12,476 bases of DNA from DASQFQ01 sp038327685 (GTDB taxonomy: Bacteria; Actinomycetota; Thermoleophilia; Solirubrobacterales; Solirubrobacteraceae), in contig JBBQLH010000107.1 of NCBI GenBank assembly GCA_038327685.1, positions 1 to 12,476 on the forward strand. Direction: 5' to 3'. The position numbers and the translations under genes were made by a program. This document shows positions 1 to 7,449 of this stretch, one piece after another. The notes under the pieces were generated by a model, which made no database searches, was not told where the DNA came from, and saw nothing but the letters and a program-made list of their open reading frames with translations. Position 1 is the first letter of the stretch. Every line of letters begins with the position of its first letter.

Positions 1-825
<825 letters not shown>

Positions 826-880
826 AGACTGCTCCGCGTGCGCGCGGGGGCGCCGTTGCCGGTGTCGAGCCGGTCGTTGG

Positions 881-2125
881 TCACAGCGCGTTCGTCCGGA
901 TGTGATGCATGACCGTGTCGGTCTCCACCGTCTTCTGCTCCCCGCTCTCCATGTCCTTGAGCGCCGTCCCCTCGTCGCCGAGGATCGCAACGTAGCGGGC
1001 GCCGGTGCGGTCAGCCTGCTTGAGCTGCCCCTTCAGCGAGCGCCCGCCGAGCTCGAGCCGGGCGGAGTGCCCGGCGCTGCGCGCGTCGGCCGCGAGCTGG
1101 AACGCCGCGGCGGCGTGCTCGGGCCCGACGTAGGCGACGTAGAGATCCAGCGGCGGCGGCGCCACGGGCGGCGGCGGCGAGGAGAGCAGGATCCGCTCGA
1201 CGCCGGCCGCCCAGCCCATGCCGGAGGTCGGCGCGCCGCCGATGATCTCCATCAGCCCGTCGTAGCGCCCGCCGCCGCCGACGCCGCTCTGCGCGCCGAG
1301 CGCGTCGGAGGTGTGCTCGAACACCGTGCGCGTGTAGTAGTCCAGGCCGCGCACGAGCGTCGGATCGACGTCGTAGGTGACGCCGGCGGCGTCGAGCAGC
1401 TCGCGGACGGTCGCGAAGTGCTCCGCATCCTCGGCGGCGAGGCGGTCGAGCAGCAGCGGCGCACCCTCCATCACCCGGCGCGTGCCGGGATGGTCGGCGT
1501 CGAACGCGCGCAGCGGGTTGAGGTCGATGCGCGAGCGCACCTCGTCGGACAGCTCGGCCTCGTGCGCGCGCAGGTAGTCCTGGAGCTCGCCGCGATACTG
1601 CTCCCGCGTCGCGGGCGTGCCGAGGCTCGACAGCCGCAGGCGCAGCCCGCGGGCGCCGACCGCCTCGAGCAGCTCGGAGAGCAGCAGGATCAGCTCGGCG
1701 TCGACCGCCGGGTCGGCGGAGCCGATCGCCTCCGCGCCGATCTGCCAGAACTGCCGGAAGCGCCCCGCCTGCGGGCGCTCGCGGCGGTAGAAGCTCGAGA
1801 GGTACCAGAGCTTCACCGGCTGCGGGAGCTTGTGCATGCCGTGCTCGAGGTAGGCGCGGCACACCGGCGCCGTGCCCTCGGGGCGCAGGGTCAGTGACTC
1901 GCTCGGCCCCTCGTGGAGCGTGTACATCTCCTTCTGCACGACGTCGGTGGACTCCCCCACCCCGCGCGCGAACAGCTCCGTCGCCTCGAAGGTCGGGGTC
2001 TCGATGCGCGCGTAGCCGGCGCGCTCGAGGATCCGGCGGGCGTGCCCCTCGAGCGCCTCGCGCGCGAGCGCGTCATCGCCGAGCACGTCGTAGGTGCCGC
2101 GCGGAGCCTGGATCTTCGGACTCAC
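881..2125 (-). CDS. hisS: Histidyl-tRNA synthetase
   Basis: Class II synthetase that attaches histidine to tRNA-His in the cytosol. The 414-residue length is normal for bacterial HisRS. Seen in order: PRGTYDV near residue 8, LRPEGTAPVCRAY at 80-92, motif 2 FYRRERPQAGRFRQF at 112-126, the histidine-specific LVRGLDYYTRTVFEH at 257-271, GGGGRYDGL at 283-291, motif 3 GMGWAAGVERILL at 302-314, then a C-terminal anticodon-binding domain. A proline-rich linker (SSPPPPVAPPPLDLYV, 315-330) joins the catalytic and C-terminal domains. The frame is open further upstream to 2485, but that part overlaps the metallo-hydrolase gene and is a shadow. The GTG at 2125 puts the HisRS N-terminus where expected and overlaps the upstream TGA as GTGA, implying translational coupling. 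Confidence 0.97.
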   Translation of the reverse strand: MSPKIQAPRGTYDVLGDDALAREALEGHARRILERAGYARIETPTFEATELFARGVGESTDVVQKEMYTLHEGPSESLTLRPEGTAPVCRAYLEHGMHKLPQPVKLWYLSSFYRRERPQAGRFRQFWQIGAEAIGSADPAVDAELILLLSELLEAVGARGLRLRLSSLGTPATREQYRGELQDYLRAHEAELSDEVRSRIDLNPLRAFDADHPGTRRVMEGAPLLLDRLAAEDAEHFATVRELLDAAGVTYDVDPTLVRGLDYYTRTVFEHTSDALGAQSGVGGGGRYDGLMEIIGGAPTSGMGWAAGVERILLSSPPPPVAPPPLDLYVAYVGPEHAAAAFQLAADARSAGHSARLELGGRSLKGQLKQADRTGARYVAILGDEGTALKDMESGEQKTVETDTVMHHIRTNAL

Positions 2126-2766
2126 CGCGTCTGGGCGAGCTCGCGCAGGAACGGGTTGGTGGCCCGCTCCTGGCCGATCGTGGTGACCCCCATGTGGCCC
2201 GGGTACACGGTCGTCTCGTCGGGCAGGCGCTTGACGAGCTCGGCGAGCGTGCGCATCAGCGTCGCGGTGTCCCCGCCGGGGAGGTCGGTGCGCCCGATCG
2301 AGCCCTGGAACAGCACGTCGCCTGAGAACACGGCCTGCTCGGAGGGGATCGAGTAGGTGACGTGACCGGGCGAGTGCCCTGGCGTGAAGAGGACGTCGAT
2401 CTCGAGCCCCGCGAGCTCGAGGCGCTCGCCGCCGGAGACCAGCTCGTCGGCGTCGTAGGACTCGAACGGGCCGAAGCCCGCCCACGGGACGTAGCTCATG
2501 ATGTCCGCCAGCACGTGCTTCTCGAGCTCGGGGCAGTAGACCGGCGCGCCCGTGTGACGCGCGAGCGGCGTGACGGCGCCGACGTGGTCGAAGTGCGTGT
2601 GCGTGAGCAGGATCGCCGCGACGCGCAGGCCGAGCTCGTCGAGCGCGGCGATCAGGCGGTCGGCCTCCTCGCCGGGGTCGACGACGATCGCCACGTCGGA
2701 GCCTTCGCGTGCGGCGAAGAAGCAGTTCTCGGCGACGGGGCCGACGGTGAAGCCGTGGACCTGCAC
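2122..2766 (-). CDS. Metallo-beta-lactamase-fold hydrolase, glyoxalase II-like
   Basis: Probable cytosolic zinc-dependent hydrolase of the glyoxalase II/YcbL-like branch, possibly acting on thioesters; the substrate is not determinable here. The 214-residue protein has all metal ligands of the family: THTHFDH at 55-61 (His56, His58, Asp60, His61), TPGHSPGH at 128-135 (His131), SGD at 148-150 (Asp150) and YPGH at 188-191 (His191). It lacks the long C-terminal helical domain of classical glyoxalase II. Start is a GTG at 2766, four bases after the upstream gene's stop, with GAAGGG upstream. Its TGA overlaps the hisS start. The close linkage of a single-domain MBL gene to hisS suggests co-expression, but no functional link to histidine charging is shown. 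Confidence 0.9.
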   Translation of the reverse strand: MQVHGFTVGPVAENCFFAAREGSDVAIVVDPGEEADRLIAALDELGLRVAAILLTHTHFDHVGAVTPLARHTGAPVYCPELEKHVLADIMSYVPWAGFGPFESYDADELVSGGERLELAGLEIDVLFTPGHSPGHVTYSIPSEQAVFSGDVLFQGSIGRTDLPGGDTATLMRTLAELVKRLPDETTVYPGHMGVTTIGQERATNPFLRELAQTR

Positions 2767-2770
2767 CGGG

Positions 2771-3148
2771 TCAGCCCTTCGGCTTGGGGGTCTTCGAACG
2801 CGTCATGCGCTTGTACATCCAGTTGTCGAACGCGTAACCGAGCGGGATGTAGATCAGCATCGCGACGAGGCAGATGGCGATTGACTGGCCGATCGGCACG
2901 TCCTTCTGGAAGAGCCCGATCTGCGTCAGCACGAACAGCAGGCCGGAGGCCGCGGCAGCCCGTAGCGTCGCCTTGTTCCACGACGGCGGCTGGGCGAGGC
3001 GCTGGGCGCGGGTCGCGCCTCTGGTGGCCTTCGCGGACTTCTTCTGCTCCTCCGCGTTGGCCTTGCGGCCGGTGCGACCGCGCGCCTCGATCGTCCCCGC
3101 GGCGTTCCCGCGGTGCTTGGAGCGGCGCTTGCGCTTGGTCTGGGCCAC
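2771..3148 (-). CDS. Small basic two-helix membrane protein of unknown function
   Basis: I do not recognise a named family. The 125-residue product has a strongly basic N-terminal half (roughly residues 1-60, many Lys/Arg, beginning AQTKRKRRSKHRGN), which should be cytosolic. Two hydrophobic segments follow: about 63-80 (AAAASGLLFVLTQIGLF) and 88-106 (SIAICLVAMLIYIPLGYAF). The tail is short and basic (MYKRMTRSKTPKPKG). Start is a GTG at 3148, three bases after the formimidoyltransferase stop; its stop lies four bases before the hydrolase start, so it sits tightly inside the cluster. The basic arm could bind nucleic acid or ribosomes, but this is speculation. Coding status is supported by spacing and composition. 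Confidence 0.75.
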   Translation of the reverse strand: MAQTKRKRRSKHRGNAAGTIEARGRTGRKANAEEQKKSAKATRGATRAQRLAQPPSWNKATLRAAAASGLLFVLTQIGLFQKDVPIGQSIAICLVAMLIYIPLGYAFDNWMYKRMTRSKTPKPKG

Positions 3149-3151
3149 GGC

Positions 3152-3970
3152 CTAGGAGTCTATGCGGTCTTCGAGCGTCGCCCGGTTGCGGAGCGGGACG
3201 TCGACGTCCGCGATCGCCGCGGCGGGCGCGAGCCCGACGAGCTCGGCGCCCGCGACCTCGGCGTGGGCTGCGACGGCGGAGACGACCATCCCGGCCGTCG
3301 TGTGCCCCGGCTCCTCGATGTTGGTCGAGATCTGCACCACGCCCGAGCTCGCGAGCCGCAGGCCCAGAGCGCGCACGCCGCGCAGCCCCTCCTCCCCGCC
3401 CTCGCGGATGAGCGCGGCGATGCGCTGGGCGTCGGCGACCGTGGCGGGCGGCGCGAGCTCGACGTTGAAGGCCACGAGCGGCGGCCGCGCCGCGACGAGC
3501 GTCGCCCCCGCCGTCGGGTGCGGGCCGGGGCCGTAGTCGGGTGCGAGCGCCGCGAGCGCACCGGGTCGCCGCAGCGCGGCTCGCGTGCGCCCGCCCGCGA
3601 GCGCGCCGTACAGGTAGACCGGTACCCCGAGATCGGTGCCGAGGCGATGGCCGAGCAGCAGCGCCTCGGCGCACGCCGCCCCCCGCTCGGCCTCGGTGCG
3701 GTGCACGATCGGAGCGACGTCGAGCGCACCCACGCGCGGGTGCACGCCCGCGTGCGCGCGCAGGTCGATCAGTTCGACGGCAACGCGCGCACCCTGCGCC
3801 ACCGCGAGATGCAGCTCGCCCGGCTCGCCGGCCAGCGTGAAGACGGCGCGGTGGTGGTCGGCATCGGCGTGCACATCGAGCACGCGCGCTCCGCCGGCGG
3901 CGAAGGCGGCGCCGATGGCCTCCAGGACGGCATGGTCGCAACCCTCGGAGACGTTGGGGACGGCCAGCAG
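3152..3970 (-). CDS. Glutamate formimidoyltransferase, probable CTG start
   Basis: Transfers the formimino group between N-formimino-L-glutamate and tetrahydrofolate (histidine catabolism/one-carbon metabolism), cytosolic. Family landmarks: VPNVSEG near the N-terminus, DVHADADHHR at 32-41, the region DLRAHAGVHPRVGALDV carrying the histidine (about 77) that aligns with catalytic His82 of mammalian FTCD, PVYLYGAL, and HPTAGATLVAARPPLVAFNVEL. No cyclodeaminase domain is present, and at 272 residues it is slightly short for the family. The first in-frame GTG is at 3883 and would delete the N-terminal motif. The frame is open only to a TGA at 3977-3979, and the only start-like codons between are two CTGs at 3970 and 3967, with GGTGGG about ten bases upstream. 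I therefore choose CTG 3970. Function is confident; the start is inference. Confidence 0.88.
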   Translation of the reverse strand: MLAVPNVSEGCDHAVLEAIGAAFAAGGARVLDVHADADHHRAVFTLAGEPGELHLAVAQGARVAVELIDLRAHAGVHPRVGALDVAPIVHRTEAERGAACAEALLLGHRLGTDLGVPVYLYGALAGGRTRAALRRPGALAALAPDYGPGPHPTAGATLVAARPPLVAFNVELAPPATVADAQRIAALIREGGEEGLRGVRALGLRLASSGVVQISTNIEEPGHTTAGMVVSAVAAHAEVAGAELVGLAPAAAIADVDVPLRNRATLEDRIDS

Positions 3971-3976
3971 CGCGGC

Positions 3977-5338
3977 TCAGCCCACCGCGGCGGTCGCGAC
4001 GATCCGCCACGGTGTGGCGGGGTCGGCGCCGAGCGCGAGCGTCCAGCGCTCGGTGAACGCCGTCTCGCGGTCCTTCGAGCCCTCGAGCACCGCGGCGGTG
4101 TCGCGGTCCTCGAGGTAGCGCCGCCCGCGCAGCTCCGCCTCGACCGCCATCGTCGGCGGCTGGGCCTGCGCGTCGAGCGCCGCGATGCGCAGCCCCTGCA
4201 GCCGCGGCCCGCGGACGACGAGGCGCGTGTTCGTGCCGTGGGGATAGAGCAGCGCGTGCGCGGCCTCGGGGGTGGCGGCGCGCTCGAGCGCCGCGTCCGC
4301 GCCGTCGACGGCCTCCGCCCACGCCTCGACCGCCCGCCGCGCCGCCGCCTCCAGCACCGCGGGCGCGAACCGGCCGTCGACCACGGAGAGGTCCATCGCC
4401 TGGACGCGCGCGTCGCCCGCATAGTCGACGTCGACGACGCCGGCGATCGCCGCATTCGGCACGGCGTCGGCGACTGCGAGCTCGGTGACCGCGGCGTCGT
4501 GCAACCGCGCGTCGTCGGACCACGGGGAGGCGACGATCGGCGCGTCGAGATGGTGCGCGCCCTCGCTGTCCTGCTCGATCGAGAGCAGCCGCCAGCGCTC
4601 GCGACTGCCTCGGGCAGAGCCCTCGTCACCGCTTCGCTCGCGGCCGAGCGTCCAGTACTCGGCGAGCGTGGTGAGCTCGTCGTCCTCCTCGTTGCGCTTG
4701 AGCACGCGGCCGGCGGCGTCGACCACGACGTCGCGGAGCACCGCCTGCATGCGCACGACGACCCGGTCGTCGGCATCGTCCTCGCGGTTGACGAGGCCCA
4801 CGTACTCGACCTCGGGCCCGCTGCGCAGCTCGCAGACGTTGTGCCAGCCCTTGCGCTCGAAGTCGTCGAGCCGCCGCACCCACTCCGTCAGCAGGTCGGG
4901 GCCGAGGTGGTGGCCGAGCGCGTCGCGGTCGCGCCCCGTCCACGCCGCGATGATCGCACGGTGCAGCGCGGCCGCCTCCTCCTTGACGCTGTCCGCGGCG
5001 AAGTAGGCGTCGTCGGCGGCCGCCTCGGCCGAGGCGAGCTCGACCCGCGCGACGCGCTCGCGCCGCCGCTTGCGCAGCCGAGCGGCCTTGAAGAGCCCAA
5101 CAAGGACGAACAGCACGACGAACGCGATGACGACGAGGATGATCAGCGGGCTGCCGCCGCTGCCCGCACCCGCGCCGCCGCCGCCCGAGAAGCCGCCCCC
5201 TCCCCCGCCGCCGCCACCGCCGCCGAAGCCCGAGCTGCCGCCGCCGGGAGCGGCGAGCGAGTCGACCGCGAGCAGCAGGCCCGCGAGGACGGTGACCCAG
5301 AGGCCGGAGAACACGCGGGGAAGCAGGAAGCGCAGCAT
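3977..5338 (-). CDS. Tim44-like (NTF2-fold) membrane protein with glycine-rich segment
   Basis: Bacterial protein of the Tim44-like type; cellular role unknown. Beginning at the ATG at 5338 it has 453 residues: a signal-like hydrophobic segment (about 5-25, LWVTVLAGLLLAVDS), a run of almost pure glycine with some Ser/Ala/Phe (31-62), a transmembrane helix (about 64-83, PLIILVVIAFVVLFVLVGLF), a basic stretch KAARLRKRRRER, then a large soluble part. The soluble part contains a Tim44-like pattern (AAALHRAIIAAWTGRDRDALGHHLGPDLLTEW, then beta-rich repeats) and a second similar segment toward the C-terminus, suggesting tandem NTF2-like domains. A GTG at 5392 is in frame, but it would put a hydrophilic extension before the signal and use up the whole divergent promoter region. 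It leads the cluster; its TGA is in frame with the next gene. Confidence 0.8.
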   Translation of the reverse strand: MLRFLLPRVFSGLWVTVLAGLLLAVDSLAAPGGGSSGFGGGGGGGGGGGFSGGGGAGAGSGGSPLIILVVIAFVVLFVLVGLFKAARLRKRRRERVARVELASAEAAADDAYFAADSVKEEAAALHRAIIAAWTGRDRDALGHHLGPDLLTEWVRRLDDFERKGWHNVCELRSGPEVEYVGLVNREDDADDRVVVRMQAVLRDVVVDAAGRVLKRNEEDDELTTLAEYWTLGRERSGDEGSARGSRERWRLLSIEQDSEGAHHLDAPIVASPWSDDARLHDAAVTELAVADAVPNAAIAGVVDVDYAGDARVQAMDLSVVDGRFAPAVLEAAARRAVEAWAEAVDGADAALERAATPEAAHALLYPHGTNTRLVVRGPRLQGLRIAALDAQAQPPTMAVEAELRGRRYLEDRDTAAVLEGSKDRETAFTERWTLALGADPATPWRIVATAAVG

Positions 5339-5340
5339 GT

Positions 5341-5355
5341 GACATCGATTATGTC
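5341..5355. promoter_or_regulatory. Dyad GACAT-N5-ATGTC in divergent promoter region
   Basis: A perfect 5-base inverted repeat, GACAT cgatt ATGTC, lies two bases upstream of the Tim44-like start codon, between it and the divergent gene at 5398. On the minus strand the same bases include CATAAT, similar to a -10 hexamer, with GAGGGA upstream. The position would suit an operator or promoter overlap. No regulator is identified. Confidence 0.35.
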
Positions 5356-5397
5356 CCTCGCGGGAATAGATCGCTGCGGCGCGCCGTCTCACCGGGC

Positions 5398-5781
5398 ATG
5401 CTCACCTACTCCTCCCTGTCCGGCGCCCTCGCCAACGAGCGCGAGCGGGCGCTGCGCGAGAAGGCCCGCACCGCCTGGCAGCGCCGCCAGCGCGGCAAGC
5501 TCCAGATCCGCGCGGCCACAGACGCCGACATGCCCACGCTCGTCCGCCTCGCCCGGCTCGACTCGAGCCGCCCCCCGGTCGGCACTATCATCGTCGCCGA
5601 GGACGACGGCGAGATCGTCGCCGCGCTGGCGGCCGAGGACGGCGCGACCATCGCCAACCCGTTCCGCGCGACCGCCCCGGTCGTGGCGATGCTGCGGCTC
5701 CGCGCCGAGCAGCTCAACCCACGCACCCGCCGCACGCTGCCCTCCCTCCGGCGCCTGCGCGCGAACCCCTCCACCGCCTGA
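5398..5781 (+). CDS. Short GNAT-like domain protein
   Basis: The 127-residue protein has a basic helical N-terminus (about 1-36) followed by a segment resembling the first half of a GNAT acetyltransferase fold: LQIRAATDADMPTLVRLARLDSS (36-58) corresponds to the beta1-alpha1 unit, and IIVAEDDGEIVAALAAEDGATIANPF (64-89) to the beta2-beta4 strands. The acetyl-CoA-binding motif (Q/RxxGxG/A) is absent, so enzymatic activity is unlikely or would need a partner. Start is the ATG at 5398, 60 bases from the start codon of the divergent Tim44-like gene; no strong ribosome binding site is visible. It ends 37 bases before the tRNA. Short proteins of this form are, to my knowledge, common in actinobacteria. 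Confidence 0.75.
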   Translation: MLTYSSLSGALANERERALREKARTAWQRRQRGKLQIRAATDADMPTLVRLARLDSSRPPVGTIIVAEDDGEIVAALAAEDGATIANPFRATAPVVAMLRLRAEQLNPRTRRTLPSLRRLRANPSTA

Positions 5782-5808
5782 CGGGAGGGGCCCCGGGCGT
5801 CCTAGACT
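5778..5808 (+). promoter_or_regulatory. Possible tRNA promoter
   Basis: TAGACT at 5803-5808 is a reasonable -10 hexamer ten bases ahead of the tRNA. CTGACG at 5778-5783 is a weak -35 match with a long 19-base spacer. Suggestive only. Confidence 0.3.
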
Positions 5809-5818
5809 GCTGGCCCCC

Positions 5819-5892
5819 GCCGGAGTAGCTCAGTCGGTTAGAGCAGCGGAATCATAATCCGCGTGTCGGGGGTTCGAGTCCCTCCTCCGGCA
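5819..5892 (+). tRNA. tRNA with anticodon CAT (tRNA-Met, or Ile2)
   Basis: A complete cloverleaf folds: acceptor GCCGGAG (5819-5825) with CTCCGGC (5885-5891), D stem GCTC/GAGC (5828-5831, 5841-5844), anticodon stem GCGGA/TCCGC (5846-5850, 5858-5862) with loop ATCATAA and anticodon CAT at 5853-5855, a five-base variable loop, and T stem GGGGG/CCCTC with loop TTCGAGT (5873-5879). Discriminator A is at 5892 and CCA is not encoded. CAT can be elongator Met or, after lysidine modification, Ile2. A paired first acceptor base pair argues against initiator tRNA. Its 3' end is the likely integration site of the adjacent integrase element. Confidence 0.96.
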
Positions 5893-5904
5893 TCGCAAAA
5901 GGCC

Positions 5905-5925
5905 TGCAAGGCTCCATTGCTTGCA
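5905..5925. repeat. Inverted repeat TGCAAG/CTTGCA just after the tRNA
   Basis: TGCAAG (5905-5910) and CTTGCA (5920-5925) are perfect 6-base arms around a 9-base loop, 13 bases past the tRNA. No T-run follows, so it is not a clear terminator. It may belong to the attachment region. Confidence 0.4.
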
Positions 5926-5950
5926 TAGGCGGTCTATCGGGGTTTAGGCA

Positions 5951-5972
5951 GAAATGACCACGAAATGACCAC
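5951..5972. repeat. Tandem 11-base direct repeat, candidate integrase arm site
   Basis: GAAATGACCAC occurs twice in immediate tandem (5951-5961 and 5962-5972), followed by GAAC. The 11-base period is about one helical turn. It lies between the tRNA and the integrase gene, where arm-type recombinase or excisionase binding sites are expected. Just beyond it AGCGCC (5978-5983) and GGTGCT (5988-5993) form a small hairpin. Confidence 0.5.
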
Positions 5973-6026
5973 GAACTAGCGCCTTACGGTGCTTATTCGG
6001 GTCGTCTCAAATCGTGTCCAGAGGGT

Positions 6027-7436
6027 TCAGTCGGGCGGCCCGATCTCGAGGTCATTGGGGTCGCCGAGCAGGGCATCGAGCTCGGATGCGGCGCCGGTGA
6101 AATGCCGGCCGAGCCGCGCCGCGGCCTCGTGGCGCGGCTGGTGATGGACATAGCGCATCGTTGTTGAGAGGTGCCGGTGGCCCATCCACTCCTTGACGTC
6201 CATCACGTGCGCGCCGGAGGCGATCGCCTGGGTGCCGAAGGTATGGCGGAGATCGTGGAAGCGCAGCGCCCGGACGCCGGCGGCCGTCTGGAGCTGGCGA
6301 TAGCGGCGGTACAGCGCCGAGCCGTCCATCGTCTCGCCCTCCACGCCTTGGAAGACGCGGTCGTCGGGCTCGGGGTCGCCCTGCAGCGCCTGCAGGCGCG
6401 TGAGCAGGTCGAGCACCTGCTGGGCGGCCGGGACCGAGTGCACACGCTGGCCTTTGGGGAGCCTGTCGCCGCCGACCTCGGTGAAGGAGCGGCGGACGAG
6501 GATCGTCTGCTGATCCCACAGCACGGCGCGCCAGAGCAGACCGAGTAGCTCGGAGCGGCGCAGGCCGCAGAGCGCGGCGGTGAGGATCGCGGCGGCGTCG
6601 TAGAGATCCTGCTGGCGGCGGCCGGCCAGCTCCTCCGCGGTGAAGGGCCGCTCGGGGATGTGCACCTGCCGGCCGCTCTTCGAGGTACGCGTGTAGGCGC
6701 GCTGGCCGGTGTGGTGGATGCCGGAACCGGCCGCACGCACAAGCGCCCAGACCTCCTCGACGCTATAGACCTCGAAGTCGCCGGAGTCCTTGACCTCGGC
6801 GCGCTCGAAGCCATCGAGCGGGTCCACGTTGATCCTGAAGCGTCGGCGCGCGACCTTGAAGATGCCCGACAGCACGGCGCGTCGCTGGTTGATCGTGCTG
6901 CCGGCGAGACCGCGCTCGGCGAGCTCGTCGCGATAATCCTCGAGCTCATCGGCGTCGACGTCGACCGCCCGCCAGTCCTGCCAGCGGGCCTTGAGCTCGC
7001 GGGCGATCGGCGTGTAGGTCCGTAGGGTCGTCGGCGACCGCCCCTTTTCCACGCAGCTCTCGAGGAAGGCGTCGGCGCAGCGCTCGAAGCTGATCCGCTC
7101 GAGCGGTGTGCGATCGGTCTGCTGATCGAGGAACGCGCGCAGCGCAGCGCGTGCGGCGTCTTCGTTGAGCGTGCCCTCCGGCGGTCGGCCACGACGCGGG
7201 AGCCAGTCCTTGGCGTCGTCGGGATCGCGCTTGACCCATGCACGGCCGAGGACCGTCTGGGACTCGGTGCCGTCCGGCAGCCGGTACTTCATCACCCACA
7301 TGGGGCCCTTCGCGCGCCACGCGACGCGCACGCTGCCGGTCGCGCCGGCCTTGCGGCGCCGGCGTCGGCGCGGTTCGGATGCTTCGGTCACGAGCCTCCC
7401 GGAGTGCGTCGGGCGGACCACCCGACCGTACCGCAC
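6027..7436 (-). CDS. Tyrosine recombinase (integrase)
   Basis: Site-specific recombinase that inserts or excises the adjacent element. The 469-residue protein has a very basic N-terminus (22-30), an arm-binding-like region (about 32-65, SVRVAWRAKGPMWVMKYRLPDG), a SAM-like core-binding domain (about 112-205), and the catalytic domain from about 223. The full active-site set is visible: Arg293 in CGLRRSEL, Lys328 in LPKGQR, His394 and Arg397 in FHDLRHTF, His420 in WMGHRHLS and Tyr429 in MRYVHH. A hydrophilic stretch (about 238-273) enlarges the catalytic domain before Arg293. Start GTG 7436 lies 13 bases after the excisionase stop; an alternative GTG at 7391 follows GGGAGG by three bases and may be the true start. 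The gene points toward the tRNA, the usual arrangement for tRNA-integrating elements. Apparently intact. Confidence 0.95.
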   Translation of the reverse strand: MRYGRVVRPTHSGRLVTEASEPRRRRRRKAGATGSVRVAWRAKGPMWVMKYRLPDGTESQTVLGRAWVKRDPDDAKDWLPRRGRPPEGTLNEDAARAALRAFLDQQTDRTPLERISFERCADAFLESCVEKGRSPTTLRTYTPIARELKARWQDWRAVDVDADELEDYRDELAERGLAGSTINQRRAVLSGIFKVARRRFRINVDPLDGFERAEVKDSGDFEVYSVEEVWALVRAAGSGIHHTGQRAYTRTSKSGRQVHIPERPFTAEELAGRRQQDLYDAAAILTAALCGLRRSELLGLLWRAVLWDQQTILVRRSFTEVGGDRLPKGQRVHSVPAAQQVLDLLTRLQALQGDPEPDDRVFQGVEGETMDGSALYRRYRQLQTAAGVRALRFHDLRHTFGTQAIASGAHVMDVKEWMGHRHLSTTMRYVHHQPRHEAAARLGRHFTGAASELDALLGDPNDLEIGPPD

Positions 7437-7449
7437 GCCCAGCCAAGGG

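Noticed and set aside
2126..2485. N-terminal extension of hisS by 120 codons
   Set aside because: The extension overlaps the metallo-hydrolase gene in another frame and reads as Arg/Ala-rich shadow. HisRS homology begins right after GTG 2125.
3113..5857. Very long plus-strand open frame (over 900 codons)
   Set aside because: It lies antisense to the Tim44-like and formimidoyltransferase genes, has Arg/Asp/Gly-rich shadow composition and no recognisable domain. In GC-rich DNA such open antisense frames are expected.
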